From NCBI RefSeq assembly GCF_024580145.1, contig NZ_JANINI010000005.1, positions 62,001 through 126,000 of the forward strand: 64,000 nt of DNA, given 5' to 3'. Numbering within the stretch: position 1 is the stretch's first letter; each line of letters starts with the position of its first letter. This document shows, in pieces, positions 9,231-19,100 of the stretch. Under the pieces are notes generated by a model. That model was given only the letters and a program-made list of their open reading frames with translations, was not told the origin of the DNA and searched no databases. The translations under genes and the position numbers were made by a program. The stretch comes from Methyloversatilis sp. XJ19-49 (GTDB lineage Bacteria; Pseudomonadota; Gammaproteobacteria; Burkholderiales; Rhodocyclaceae).

Positions 9231-9370
9231 GCCAGCAAGCGAGCGAAATACCGGGACATTTTCCCGTCGTGCAGCCGCCCCGAAGCAGGTAGTCCCCGTC
9301 CTACAGCCTTGGGCACTCTGCACGTCTAGCATCCGGCCGGTTGCCTCAAATCGCCATCGGAGCCGTGCCC

Positions 9371-10282
9371 ATGCCCAGGATGAACGTCACTGTTTCACTG
9401 CGTTACGACGTCGACACCGCGGGCAGTCTCGCGCTGCGCATCCTGCCCGCCGCCACACCCCAGCAGAAGGTGAGCGGCGAGTCGCTGGTGTCGTCACTCG
9501 GTGCGCGCAGCCGCATCGTCAACGGCCGCCTCGGCCAGCGCGTACTGCACGTACAGGCGCCGCCCGGTCCGCTCGAAATCGACTACTCGGCGCGCGTGCT
9601 GACCACGCATCACCTGGCCGACCCGGCCGCGCTGGCCGAGATCGGCGTCGCCGAACTGCCGTTCGATGTATTGCCCTTCCTGCACGAAAGCCCGTTCTGC
9701 CCGACCGAGCCGCTGACCCGTCTGGCCTTTCGCACCTTCGGCCGCATGAAGCCCGGCTACGCGCGCGTGGCCACGCTGTGCGAGTGCGTGCGCGACCGCA
9801 CCCGTTTCGACCCGGCCCAGGCCGGTGCCGACAAGTCGGTCATGGACACCCTGCTGGACAAGAGCGGCGCCAGCGAACACTTCGCCCATCTCGCCATCTC
9901 GCTGTGCCGCGCACTCTACATCCCGGCGCGGCTGGTCAGCGTGACCGGGCCGGGCAGCAGCGCGGCGCAGGGGCTGTCCGGTCTGCACTGCTGCATCGAA
10001 GTGTTTCTGGGTGATCGCTGGTATCTGTTCGACCCGACCGGCACGGCGCCGATCGGCCGTCTGATCCGCGTCGGTACCGGCCGTGACGCCAGCGATCTGC
10101 CGGCCATCAGCATGCAGGGCGAGGCACAGCAGACGGGTGGCCGTCTGCAGATCACGACGCTGTGTGACGCCAGCGACATGCAGTCCGACGCCTCGGACGC
10201 GCTGCGGGCGATTTCGACGGCCGCGCCCGACCTGACGCGCGGCGGATCACTGACCGAGCAGGACGGACGGCGTCAGGCCTGA
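9371..10282 (+). CDS. Transglutaminase-like fold protein lacking the catalytic Cys
   Basis: About 303 residues. It has the N-terminal beta domain found before bacterial transglutaminase-like cores (MNVTVSLRYDVDTAGSLALR) and then the core: HFAHLAISLCRALYIPARLV, a His in LSGLHCCIEVFLGDRWYLFD, and the Asp of LFDPTG. Where active relatives have G-x-C-x-D, this protein has SGASEHFAH, so the nucleophilic Cys appears replaced by Ser. It is probably a non-catalytic or altered-specificity member. The ATG at 9371 has GGAG upstream; a TTG at 9341 and an ATG at 9380 are alternatives. It converges on pelG with a 28-bp gap. Confidence 0.8.
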   Translation: MPRMNVTVSLRYDVDTAGSLALRILPAATPQQKVSGESLVSSLGARSRIVNGRLGQRVLHVQAPPGPLEIDYSARVLTTHHLADPAALAEIGVAELPFDVLPFLHESPFCPTEPLTRLAFRTFGRMKPGYARVATLCECVRDRTRFDPAQAGADKSVMDTLLDKSGASEHFAHLAISLCRALYIPARLVSVTGPGSSAAQGLSGLHCCIEVFLGDRWYLFDPTGTAPIGRLIRVGTGRDASDLPAISMQGEAQQTGGRLQITTLCDASDMQSDASDALRAISTAAPDLTRGGSLTEQDGRRQA

Positions 10283-10310
10283 TGCTCAGGCCCGATGTCC
10301 GGTCCCTTGA

Positions 10311-11681
10311 TCACTGCAGCATGAAGGTTTCGTATTCCAGCCGACCGAGCTTGCGGTCGAGCGCATACAGGCCGAACAGCAGCGTCAGCAGCACCGACAA
10401 CGCATAGCCGTAGCCGTAGAAGCTGGCGCCCAGCTTGAAGAACAGCGCGGTGAACAAGATGTTCGACACGCAGAAGAAGGCGCACAGGCCGAGAATGAGC
10501 CGGCGCTGGTCCAGGTAGAAGAACACATTCAGCAGTGCCAGCAGGCCCACCTGCAGGCTGGCCGCCAGCGTCTGGATGTACAGCAGCGGCAGGTAGAGCT
10601 CGGAAATCTCCAGCAACGCAAATACCGCCGGGCCGGCCACGATGGCCGCCAGCATGGCCAGCGTCTGGATCTTGCCGATTTCGGCCAGGCCCTGACGGAT
10701 CGAATAGACCATTTCGTCGCGCATGTCCTCGATGTATTCGAGCGAGCCGCCGGCGCGCACCGCATCGAAGAAGCGATCGTAGTACTCGACGAAATCGGTT
10801 TCGATGCGCACCAGGAACACCGCCATGCCGGGGATGATCGACAGGTAGGCCATGAACACCGGCAGATCGTAGATGACCGAGGCGCGCAGGGGCCCGATGA
10901 TGGCGTCGGACGTTTCCGGCCAGCTCCAGAACATGAACTTGTCGGCCCACACGCCGAGGTTGTACAGCAGGCCGATCGCCATCAGCGTCGGATAGCGCGT
11001 ACTGCGGTCGGCGAATTCGTACGAGATGGTGACCACCGAGCGGTAGTGCCACGACGTCATGATCCACATGCCGACGAGCAATACGAAATGGCCGAGCACG
11101 AAGCCGCCGAGCAGGCCTTCCAGCCCCCACGGCCGGGCCAGCAGCGCAGCGGTGACGGTGATCGCGTAACCCAGTGCGTACAGCAGCAGGATGGCGCGGT
11201 ACATCTTGAGCCCGGACAGGAAGATCGTGGCGACCCAGATGCCGCACAGCAGAACGAAGCCCGACAGCATCAGCAGCCGGTAGGCGACCGACAGGCCGGA
11301 AAACAGCGTGAATGCCAGCACCAGCCCGATGATGCCGGCCAGCGCGATCACCCACAGCAGCAGGCCATTGAAGTTCGACATGATGATGTCGTCGCGCTTC
11401 TCGAACAGACGGTCCGACACGAAACGGGTGAACGCCAGCTGCACGATGCCGGTCAGGATGAGCGAGGTGGCGATCAGATAGGTCACCGACACCTGGAACT
11501 GCGTGACCAGGAATTCCGGCACCACGACGGCACGTGACAGCAGACCGACCATCAGGATGCCGACGATGGACAGCACCCATGGTCCGGAGCCGATCACGCC
11601 GGCGTAGCTGTAGGCCTGCGCCAGCCCGAGCAGGCTGTCCTTCTTCAGCAGTTTGCGCAGTTCGAAACCGATGCCGGCCAT
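10311..11681 (-). CDS. pelG: Pel polysaccharide flippase-like membrane protein PelG
   Basis: A 456-residue polytopic inner-membrane protein with about 12 hydrophobic segments, beginning MAGIGFELRKLLKKDSLLGL, the characteristic PelG N-terminus. It belongs to the MATE/MurJ-like flippase clan and works with PelD and PelE to move Pel polymer across the inner membrane. The length equals that of known PelG. Its ATG at 11681 overlaps the pelF stop by one base (TGATG), indicating coupled translation. It is the last gene of pelABCDEFG and faces the transglutaminase-like gene. Confidence 0.95.
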   Translation of the reverse strand: MAGIGFELRKLLKKDSLLGLAQAYSYAGVIGSGPWVLSIVGILMVGLLSRAVVVPEFLVTQFQVSVTYLIATSLILTGIVQLAFTRFVSDRLFEKRDDIIMSNFNGLLLWVIALAGIIGLVLAFTLFSGLSVAYRLLMLSGFVLLCGIWVATIFLSGLKMYRAILLLYALGYAITVTAALLARPWGLEGLLGGFVLGHFVLLVGMWIMTSWHYRSVVTISYEFADRSTRYPTLMAIGLLYNLGVWADKFMFWSWPETSDAIIGPLRASVIYDLPVFMAYLSIIPGMAVFLVRIETDFVEYYDRFFDAVRAGGSLEYIEDMRDEMVYSIRQGLAEIGKIQTLAMLAAIVAGPAVFALLEISELYLPLLYIQTLAASLQVGLLALLNVFFYLDQRRLILGLCAFFCVSNILFTALFFKLGASFYGYGYALSVLLTLLFGLYALDRKLGRLEYETFMLQ

Positions 11682-13246
11682 CAGCGCGCTCCATGCCCGA
11701 ACGGGCAGCCACCGGCGGTGCGACCTTCGCGCGCCAACGCCTGGGTGTAGACCTCGCGGTAGCGGTCGAACATCTGCGTGTCGCTGTAGTAGCGTTCGAC
11801 GCGCGCGATGCCGGCCTGTTGCGCGGAGGCCCAGGCGACCGGATCGCCGAGCAGTTCGAGCGCCGCATCGGCCAGCGCCTGCGGATCGGCGATGCCGACC
11901 ACGCGGCCAGCCGCGCCCAGCGCCTCGTCTTCGTCGCCCAGTCCGTACATCAACTGGCGGCACGACCCGACATCGGTCGACACCGCAGGCACGCCCGCCG
12001 CATACCCTTCCAGCAGCACCAGCGGCAGCGCCTCGGAAATCGACGACAGCACGACCAGACCGATCTTCGGCATCAGTTCGTCGATCTTCTGCATGCCGAG
12101 AAAGCGCACGTTGTCGTTCAGGCCCAGACTGTCGACCAGGTTGCGGCACTCTTCGGCATAGGCCGGATCTTCTTCGGCCGGGCCGGCGATCCAGCCCTGC
12201 GCCTCGGGCATGCGATTCACGACGCGACGCATCGCCCGGATGAAGGTCTTGATGTCCTTGATCGGCACCACGCGGCCGATCAGGCACAGCACCGGCGGCA
12301 CCTTTTCGGGCCGCTTGTCGCGCAGCGGTGCCAGCTTGTGGATCGCCACGCCATTCGGAATGTTGCGCGTGCGCGGGGCGTCGGCCCCGTCGGCAACCTG
12401 GCGCAGACGGTTGATTTCATACAGCGCGATGATGGGGTCGGCCGCGCCATAGGTCAGCCGGCCCAGCCATTCGAAGAAGCGTATCCACAGCTGGCGGAAA
12501 TAGCTCAGTTCGGACGCGTCCTTCTGGAACACGTTGCGGTTGTCCCGTATCCACTCGTTCTGGTACAGGTCGATCTTGCGTTCCTTGGTGTAGATGCCGT
12601 GCTCCGACAGCACCAGCGGCCGGCCGGTCGATTGCGCCAGCATGGCGCCGAGGAAGCCGGCGTATCCGGTCGACACGCTGTGATAGACCTTGGCCGGAAT
12701 CAGCCCGTGCGCGACGCGCGCGAGCTGCCACAGTGGCTGGTGCATGATGCGCACGGTCCAGAAGTAGTCGACGAAGCTGGGGTCGCTGCAGTACTTGCGG
12801 TAGCGGTCGGTCACGATGTCCCACGAAGCCTCGCTGCGCAGGAAGTCGTCGAGGCTGACCCGGCCGCCCGGACTGATTTCACGGCACGCCGCACCGAACA
12901 GGTCGAGCGCGTCACCACCGCTGCGGAAGGTGTCGTGCAGGGCCGCCATGCGGGCGAAGCCTTCGGCGTCGCCTGCCATGCCGGTCTTGCGGTCGTGTGC
13001 GCTGGCGCTGCCCAGGTCGTCGTGCAGGTAGTGGGTTTCGATGTGCTTCACGTTGTCCGGCAGCGTGTAGCGCATGTCGCCGTAATCGCTGCGCCGGCTG
13101 CCGATGAACACCACGGCGAACGTGAGGTCGGGGAAGGCGCGGATGATCTGGTTAACCCAGCTCGACACGCCACCCGACACGTACGGAAACGTGCCTTCGA
13201 GCAGCAGCGCCACATCGACGCCTGCCGGTTTGATCGGCTCTGTCAT
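11681..13246 (-). CDS. pelF: Pel glycosyltransferase PelF
   Basis: A cytoplasmic GT4-family glycosyltransferase (GT-B fold) that polymerises the Pel chain from UDP-sugar donors. Its 521 residues start with an N-terminal acceptor-side domain (DVALLLEGTFPYVSGGVSSW). The C-terminal donor domain has VPPVLCLIGRVVPIKDIKTF and the nucleotide-sugar binding region VVLSSISEALPLVLLEGYAA with the family Glu. Both ends overlap the neighbouring pel genes (ATGA with pelE, TGATG with pelG). Confidence 0.96.
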   Translation of the reverse strand: MTEPIKPAGVDVALLLEGTFPYVSGGVSSWVNQIIRAFPDLTFAVVFIGSRRSDYGDMRYTLPDNVKHIETHYLHDDLGSASAHDRKTGMAGDAEGFARMAALHDTFRSGGDALDLFGAACREISPGGRVSLDDFLRSEASWDIVTDRYRKYCSDPSFVDYFWTVRIMHQPLWQLARVAHGLIPAKVYHSVSTGYAGFLGAMLAQSTGRPLVLSEHGIYTKERKIDLYQNEWIRDNRNVFQKDASELSYFRQLWIRFFEWLGRLTYGAADPIIALYEINRLRQVADGADAPRTRNIPNGVAIHKLAPLRDKRPEKVPPVLCLIGRVVPIKDIKTFIRAMRRVVNRMPEAQGWIAGPAEEDPAYAEECRNLVDSLGLNDNVRFLGMQKIDELMPKIGLVVLSSISEALPLVLLEGYAAGVPAVSTDVGSCRQLMYGLGDEDEALGAAGRVVGIADPQALADAALELLGDPVAWASAQQAGIARVERYYSDTQMFDRYREVYTQALAREGRTAGGCPFGHGAR

Positions 13247-14244
13247 GCGTGCCCCCAGAATCGCAGTACCGGCTGCAGGCGCGAAAGGCCCTCCCAGTCC
13301 TGCATGCTCGCCAGCAGGGTTTTCACCCGCGCGTAATCGCGCCGGGCGAACGCCAGTTCGGCCAGATAGGGCACCACGCGCGACGCCGGCAGGCCCAGTT
13401 CTCGCGCGCGCCGGTAGGCGGCGTCGGCTTCGTCGAAGCGTTGCAGCTGCTGCAGCAGGCGACCGTGCTGCAAGTGCAGCGCCGGATCGTCGGTCAGCCC
13501 TTGCAGCGCGGTTTCGGTATGGCGCAGCGCTTCGCCGACCGCGTAGTCCAGCAGATCGCCCTGCACCAGCCCCTGATAGATGAGTTCCCAGTACAGCGCG
13601 GCGAGTTGATGCGCGACCGTGCTGCGTTCCGCGACATCGCGGCTGGCCGCGAGGCGCTTGCGCGCCTCGTGAATGGAGGCGTTGAGCTGCTTCTCGCGTC
13701 CGTCGAGCAGACCGTAGGCGAGCAGGCGCAGATCGTCTTCGGCATCGCCCAGCAGTTCGCGCAGCACCGGCGAGCCGATGCGCGACGGCGCATGCGACAG
13801 CGCCACCATCGCACGCAGGCGCTGCGGCACCGGCGCACGCTCGTTCTTCAGGAACTGGCGCACGCCGGCCTGACGGAATCCGGCGGACGACTTTTCGCTG
13901 CTTTCGTGCGTGTCGAGTTCGGGCAGACGCACCGCGGTGAAACGCTGCGGCGCACGCAGGCGGGGCAGCAGGTGGCGCAGCAGCGCACCGATGATGACGC
14001 CGACGAAGCCGAGCAGCGGCACGAAGAAGATGCAGCTGAACAGCAGCGCCAGCACGCTGGCGCGCGGCTTCGACTGCCGCGCCGGGATCAGCAGATAGAC
14101 GGCCAGCGCAAGCAGACCGCTGGCGGGCGCGTGTATCGCCAGATAGGCCAGCAATGCCTGATCGGCATGCTCGACCAGAAGCAGCGCCTGCAGGGCGCCG
14201 AGCTCGGTCAGCAGGGCCATCAGGCCGAGTTTGCTAGCGCCCAT
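13243..14244 (-). CDS. pelE: Pel biosynthesis membrane/TPR protein PelE
   Basis: A 333-residue inner-membrane protein. Hydrophobic segments fill the first 90 residues (LLVEHADQALLAYLAIHAPA and SVLALLFSCIFFVPLLGFVG). A cytoplasmic region rich in helical TPR-like repeats follows (ALHLQHGRLLQQLQRFDEAD, then AYRRARELGLPASRV). PelE is part of the PelDEFG synthase/export complex. Identification rests mainly on its position between pelD and pelF plus this architecture. It overlaps pelD by 11 bases and pelF by 4. Confidence 0.9.
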   Translation of the reverse strand: MGASKLGLMALLTELGALQALLLVEHADQALLAYLAIHAPASGLLALAVYLLIPARQSKPRASVLALLFSCIFFVPLLGFVGVIIGALLRHLLPRLRAPQRFTAVRLPELDTHESSEKSSAGFRQAGVRQFLKNERAPVPQRLRAMVALSHAPSRIGSPVLRELLGDAEDDLRLLAYGLLDGREKQLNASIHEARKRLAASRDVAERSTVAHQLAALYWELIYQGLVQGDLLDYAVGEALRHTETALQGLTDDPALHLQHGRLLQQLQRFDEADAAYRRARELGLPASRVVPYLAELAFARRDYARVKTLLASMQDWEGLSRLQPVLRFWGHA

Positions 14245-15625
14245 GACGACCCTTCAGCAGTCGATCCAGCAGCGTCAGCGGTTCGACCGTATCGATCAGG
14301 TGGATGCGGCTGCCGATGCCGCTCGCATCCAGCCCGCCGCTGCGGTGCTGCGCCAGCCAGGCGTCGATGCGCGCGAGATAGCCTTCGACCGCCGCACTGC
14401 CGGCAAGTGGCATCAGCGTGATCAATTGCGAACCGGTGTCGCTGCGCACCAGCCAGACCACATCAAGCGAGCGCTGGATGCGGCTGATCTGCAGCGCCAG
14501 ATCGTCTTCCGGCGCAGCGGCCGGAAAATCGAGCGTGACCAGCGCGCTGGCCACCCCGGATTCGACCCGCACGCGCCACATGCGCGCCAGTTCGAAGGCG
14601 AAGTCGGGCGGGCAGTCGGGGTGTACCGTGCGGATCGGTGCCGCCAGTTCGCTCGCCGACAGGCCGTCGGCGTAGTAGCCGAGCAGCAGGTTGAGCATCT
14701 GCAGCGTTTCGTCATGCAGCGCGAAGAACGGCATGCCGTCGACCACCAGCAGCGCGCGCATGTCGCCGTTCATGTCGGTCAGCGGCGCCACGACCAGGTA
14801 GCGCGAGCCGCTGAGCGCGCGTTCCTCGTCGAGCGCGATGTGGGCAAGGCGGCGCCGTTCGCAGGCATAGCCGACCAGCGGATCCGCCATGTCGATGTCG
14901 AACTGCGCACCCAGATGAACCGGCGCGGCGCCGACCGCATGGCCGTCCTGATCGATCTGCAGCAGGGCGGCTCGTTCGATCTGGCAATACTGGGACACCA
15001 GCCGCAGCAGTTCGGCGGCACCGGGCAGCGAAGTCCCCGCGGCCGCCGGCGCCGATGCCAGACCGCGCAGACTGACCAGCGCATCGCGCATCGACACCGG
15101 GCGCGAAATGAGGTCCTGCTCCAGCCGGTCATGCGACAGGCGCAGCAGATAGTGCTGGTGCGTCAGATATTCGAGCCGCTGTTCGAGATAGGCCTGCACG
15201 CTTTCGGCGCGCCGCACGCGGCCGCGCCACAGCGACGAAAACTCGCCGCTGATCATCACCGTGATCAGCCAGCCGAGGAAATACAGTTTGGGCAGTTCGC
15301 CCAGCGCCACGCCCAGCTCGCCGAACACGAACCAGGCGCCGAACACGATGGCGCTGCCGACCAGACCCGGAATCGGTCCGTAGCGCAGCGCCACCAGCAC
15401 CGGACCCAGCCACACCCACGCGAACTGCGAGCGCAGGAAGAAGGGATCGAGCGGATTCAGCCAGAACGCCAGTGCCAGTGCCAGCACCGGCAGCACCAGG
15501 GTTTCGGTCAGCGCCGATGCGCCGGCGCCGGAACCGGTCGGCGTGAAGCGATCGATGATGCGCCTGAGCAGCGGCTCATCGACGCGGCGGATGACCGGCT
15601 TCTCGCCGGGCGCGCGCGGATTCAT
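14234..15625 (-). CDS. pelD: Cyclic-di-GMP receptor PelD
   Basis: A 463-residue inner-membrane receptor that activates Pel synthesis on binding c-di-GMP. Four N-terminal transmembrane segments (about residues 40-125) are followed by a GAF domain (about 200-330) and a degenerate GGDEF domain. In that domain the inhibitory-site motif RSLD is intact (R385, D388). Five residues later the active-site position reads RSDTG (394-398) instead of GGDEF, exactly the arrangement expected of a receptor without cyclase activity. The short 3' overlap with pelE and adjacency to pelC support the operon. Confidence 0.95.
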   Translation of the reverse strand: MNPRAPGEKPVIRRVDEPLLRRIIDRFTPTGSGAGASALTETLVLPVLALALAFWLNPLDPFFLRSQFAWVWLGPVLVALRYGPIPGLVGSAIVFGAWFVFGELGVALGELPKLYFLGWLITVMISGEFSSLWRGRVRRAESVQAYLEQRLEYLTHQHYLLRLSHDRLEQDLISRPVSMRDALVSLRGLASAPAAAGTSLPGAAELLRLVSQYCQIERAALLQIDQDGHAVGAAPVHLGAQFDIDMADPLVGYACERRRLAHIALDEERALSGSRYLVVAPLTDMNGDMRALLVVDGMPFFALHDETLQMLNLLLGYYADGLSASELAAPIRTVHPDCPPDFAFELARMWRVRVESGVASALVTLDFPAAAPEDDLALQISRIQRSLDVVWLVRSDTGSQLITLMPLAGSAAVEGYLARIDAWLAQHRSGGLDASGIGSRIHLIDTVEPLTLLDRLLKGRHGR

Positions 15626-16153
15626 TTACTTCAGGGCCGGCACGAGGAGCGACTTGATCAGTTCCTGCGCCACGCCGGACAGCGATTCGCGGCTCCAGCC
15701 GCTCTTGCCGCCGACGCCGCTCCACACGACCTTGCCGCCGTCGATCTCGACGATCTGCAGCGCCACGCCCACCGCCGGTTCGCCATCGACGCCGACCTTG
15801 TAGCGCCACTCGTCGACAGTGCCGGTGACCGCATAGCGCGCGCCCTGCTCCTTCGCCCAGTCCATCGCCTTGTCGGCGTCCTTCGGTTTGCCGGATTCGA
15901 ACAGGTTGTCGTTCTGCAGGCTGACCGGGTAGCGCTTCAGGTTGGCCACGCCGAGCGAACGCAGCAGGCCTTCGGTGACGCTTTCGGCGCGCTGGCCGGC
16001 GAATGGCGTTTCGGTCGCGTTGGCGAACGGCAGCACCACCCAGGCGGCGTTCTTGTCGGCGCCCGAGGGCGGCGAGTGGTCGATGACGGCGCAACCGCCA
16101 AGCAGCGTGACGACGGCCAGCAGGCCCAGAGTGCGGTGGATCAGGCGGGTCAT
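15626..16153 (-). CDS. pelC: Outer-membrane lipoprotein PelC
   Basis: A 175-residue lipoprotein that forms a periplasmic ring below the PelB porin and helps funnel Pel to the export channel. The signal peptide ends in a clear lipobox, LLGGC, with the lipidated Cys at residue 21 (MTRLIHRTLGLLAVVTLLGG). The start at 16153 is the only ATG giving a proper signal sequence, and AGGGAGATAC precedes it; a long upstream extension of the frame is not coding. The body matches the DUF-type PelC fold (WVVLPFANATETPFAGQRAE). It directly abuts pelD and follows pelB after 31 bp. Confidence 0.93.
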   Translation of the reverse strand: MTRLIHRTLGLLAVVTLLGGCAVIDHSPPSGADKNAAWVVLPFANATETPFAGQRAESVTEGLLRSLGVANLKRYPVSLQNDNLFESGKPKDADKAMDWAKEQGARYAVTGTVDEWRYKVGVDGEPAVGVALQIVEIDGGKVVWSGVGGKSGWSRESLSGVAQELIKSLLVPALK

Positions 16154-16184
16154 GGTGTATCTCCCTGTTCTAGAAAGGCGGCCA

Positions 16185-19100
16185 TCAGAAGAACAGCCGG
16201 TAATGAAGCGCAAATTCGGTGGTGCGAGCGAACAGCCCGCCACCGCCCTTGTTCTGTCGCCAGGACAGCGAAAAATGATCGGTGCCGAGCACGCTGCCGG
16301 CCAGGCCGAGCGCCACGTCGTAACCGGCACCCGACACGCTGTTGTTGAGCACGCCGACCGAGCCGAAGGGCCGCAGCGCCTTCGTGTAGTCGCGCGCCAG
16401 CCGCACGTTGTGGGTCAGTCGCACACCGTGCAGGTTGAAGCTTTGCGGCCGCAGCGCGGTGGCGTCGGACGCGCTGGCGAAGAACAGCCGGTTCTTGATG
16501 TCTACGGCACGCGCATCGGCGAGATCAATGTCGGACGGATTGAAGCGGTAGCCCGCCACATAGGCGCTGACTTCGAGGTCGGGCAATTCGGTACGGATCG
16601 AGTGCACATATTCCGCCTGCCATAGCCGGCCGCGGCCGATGTCGAGATCGTTCTGCGCCTGATAGCGGTAGCGCGACAGCTGCAGACCGATGCGGTCGTA
16701 GCGCGACACGCGATAGGTGCCGCGCAGTTCGACCTGATCGCGCATGCCGGCGACGCGCAGGCCGAGGTTTTCGGTGGCCGGCATGTTCAGGCCGATGCCC
16801 AGCGATCCGGACAAGCGCCGGTCGATGCGCTGTTCGCGCTCGATGGCGAACGGATGAATCGTTTCGAAGCCGTCGCGCTGGCCGACGGTGATGCGGGTCA
16901 CGCCATCGCCGTGCGCCCAGGCCAGCCGGCCGAGCAGGTATTCGCGTTCGTCGGGTACCGCGGAGTAGTCGACGTTGTCGCCGCGACCGCGCGTGATCGA
17001 GCCGAACTCGACGCTGAACCGCAGGTCGGGCGCGACACCGATGTCGAGTGTGGCGGACTGCTGGCGCTCGTCGATGCCGGCCAGTTCGCGCTGGGCGATG
17101 TCGAGGTCGAAGCGGTCCGAGTAGTCGAGCAGCGCATCGCTCAGCTGCAGGTGCAGCGGCGCGTCGTCGCGCTGTGCGTCCATCGTTTCGAAGGCGGCCG
17201 TCTGGGCACGCCGCACATCGCCGACCATTCGCGCACTGTTGACGCGGTCGTAGCGCGGCAGGCGTTCGTCCCACTGCTCAAGCAGCGCGCCGACCGCTGC
17301 GACATCGCCTTGACCGAGTGCGGCCGTGATGTCGGCCCACAGTGGGCGGTTCAGCGCGCGACCGTACTGGTGCCACAGAAAGCCGCGCACCGCTTCGTAT
17401 TCGCCGTGATCGATGAACCAGGACAGCGCCAGTTCCTTCGCCGCCGGCAGCCATTCGCCGTCGGGCGCGCGATCGAGCCGCAGCACCTCGCGCAGCAGCG
17501 CATGCGATGCGTCGCCCGGCTGTTGTGCGCGTGCGAGGCGCACACGCGCCAGCCGCTGCAGCTGCGCGATGTCGTCGGCGGCGAGCACCCGCAGCTTCGG
17601 CCGCTCGGCGCGCCACAGCTGCTCGCGCAGCCGCCAGGCGCGCTCGGTTTCCTGATTCTGTTCCAGCGCATCGGCGACATTCATCATCCACAGGAAGTCG
17701 CCGCGCTGCGCGCCGACGCGCGGCAGCAGATAGCGTTCGAGCGCAGTCTGCGGGCGCGACAGCGCCTGCCAGGACGCCGCCAGCGCGTCATGCAGCAAGG
17801 GTTCGCGCGACCATGACTGTTCGTGGCGCGCCAGCAGTTCGCGCAGCGCCAGCGTGTCGTTGCCGTCGATGAACAGCCACAGCAGCGCGGAGCGCACCTC
17901 GACCGAGCCCGGATCGATGGCCAGCGCGGCGCTGAAGTCGTCCAGCGCCTGCGCCTTGCGGCCGGCGGCCTGATGCCAGCGCGCGCGGATCTGCAGGAAC
18001 AGCGGAAGCTGTTCGGCATCGCGCCGCTGGGCGTCCGACAGCTCGCCGATGATGCGGCCGATGTCCTGCGGCCGACCCGTGAACACATAAAGATCCAGCG
18101 TACGCATCAGCCAGACGCGATCGCCATGGAGGCGCCAGCCGCGCTCGGCTTCGCGCGCCGCCTGCAGCGGTGCGACATCCAGCAGCAGTTCGACCAGATC
18201 CTGCAGTTCGGACACCTCGGCATCGTCGAAGCGCGTGATGCGTGCCAGCGCGTCGCGCGCGCGGTCGTCGTCCTGCAGCAGCTGGGCCAGCGATGCATAG
18301 AGCCGCCAGTAATCGCGATCGGCATCGCTGGCCGCCGGGCGGACCGCTTCGAGCGCCGCCATCGCTTCATCGAAGCGGTTACGCGAAATCAGCAGCGCCG
18401 CCCGGCGCGACGTGCGACGCACATCCGGCGTGGCGCTGGCGTCGATGCGCGCCAGCGTGGCCAGTGCGAGCTCGATGTCGGCGGCGCGCTCGGCCAGATC
18501 GGCCAGCGCCACCAGCACCGTCTGCGGCGGGTTCGCCCCGCCCAGGCCCTGCAGGAATTCGATGCCCTCGCGCGGTCTGCCGAGCCGTTCATAGGTGGCG
18601 ATGATGGCGGTCAGCAGGCGGCTGTCGCCGGGCTGCCGTGCGATGCGGTGACGCAGGCCAGCCAGCAGGGCTTCGTCGTCGAGCAGGCCGGGGGCCAGCC
18701 GCAGCACCGCGTCCCACGCGTCTTCGCGGCCGGTGCGCCGGGCGATGACCAGCCACTGGTCGAGACCTTCCTGCGGTTTGCCGGCCCACTCCGACGACGT
18801 GGCCAGACGCTCCCGCCAGATCAAGCTGTCGGGCGCCTGGCGCACCGCCGATGCGGCGACGCGCTGCGCGTCGTCGAGCTGGCGGTTGCCCAGAAAGGCC
18901 TCGAATCCGAGCGTGTAGATGCGGTCATCGAACGGCAGATCGGGCACGCCTTTCGTCGCCACCCGCCAGGGCCGCGCATCGAAGCCGGACTGCGCCAGCA
19001 GCGTGCGCCGCCATTGCTGCTGCAGCGACAGCTTCAGCATGGCGCGCGCGAAGCGCGCCGCCGCGTCGGGACGGTTGGCGGCGCGCGCCAGCGTGACCAG

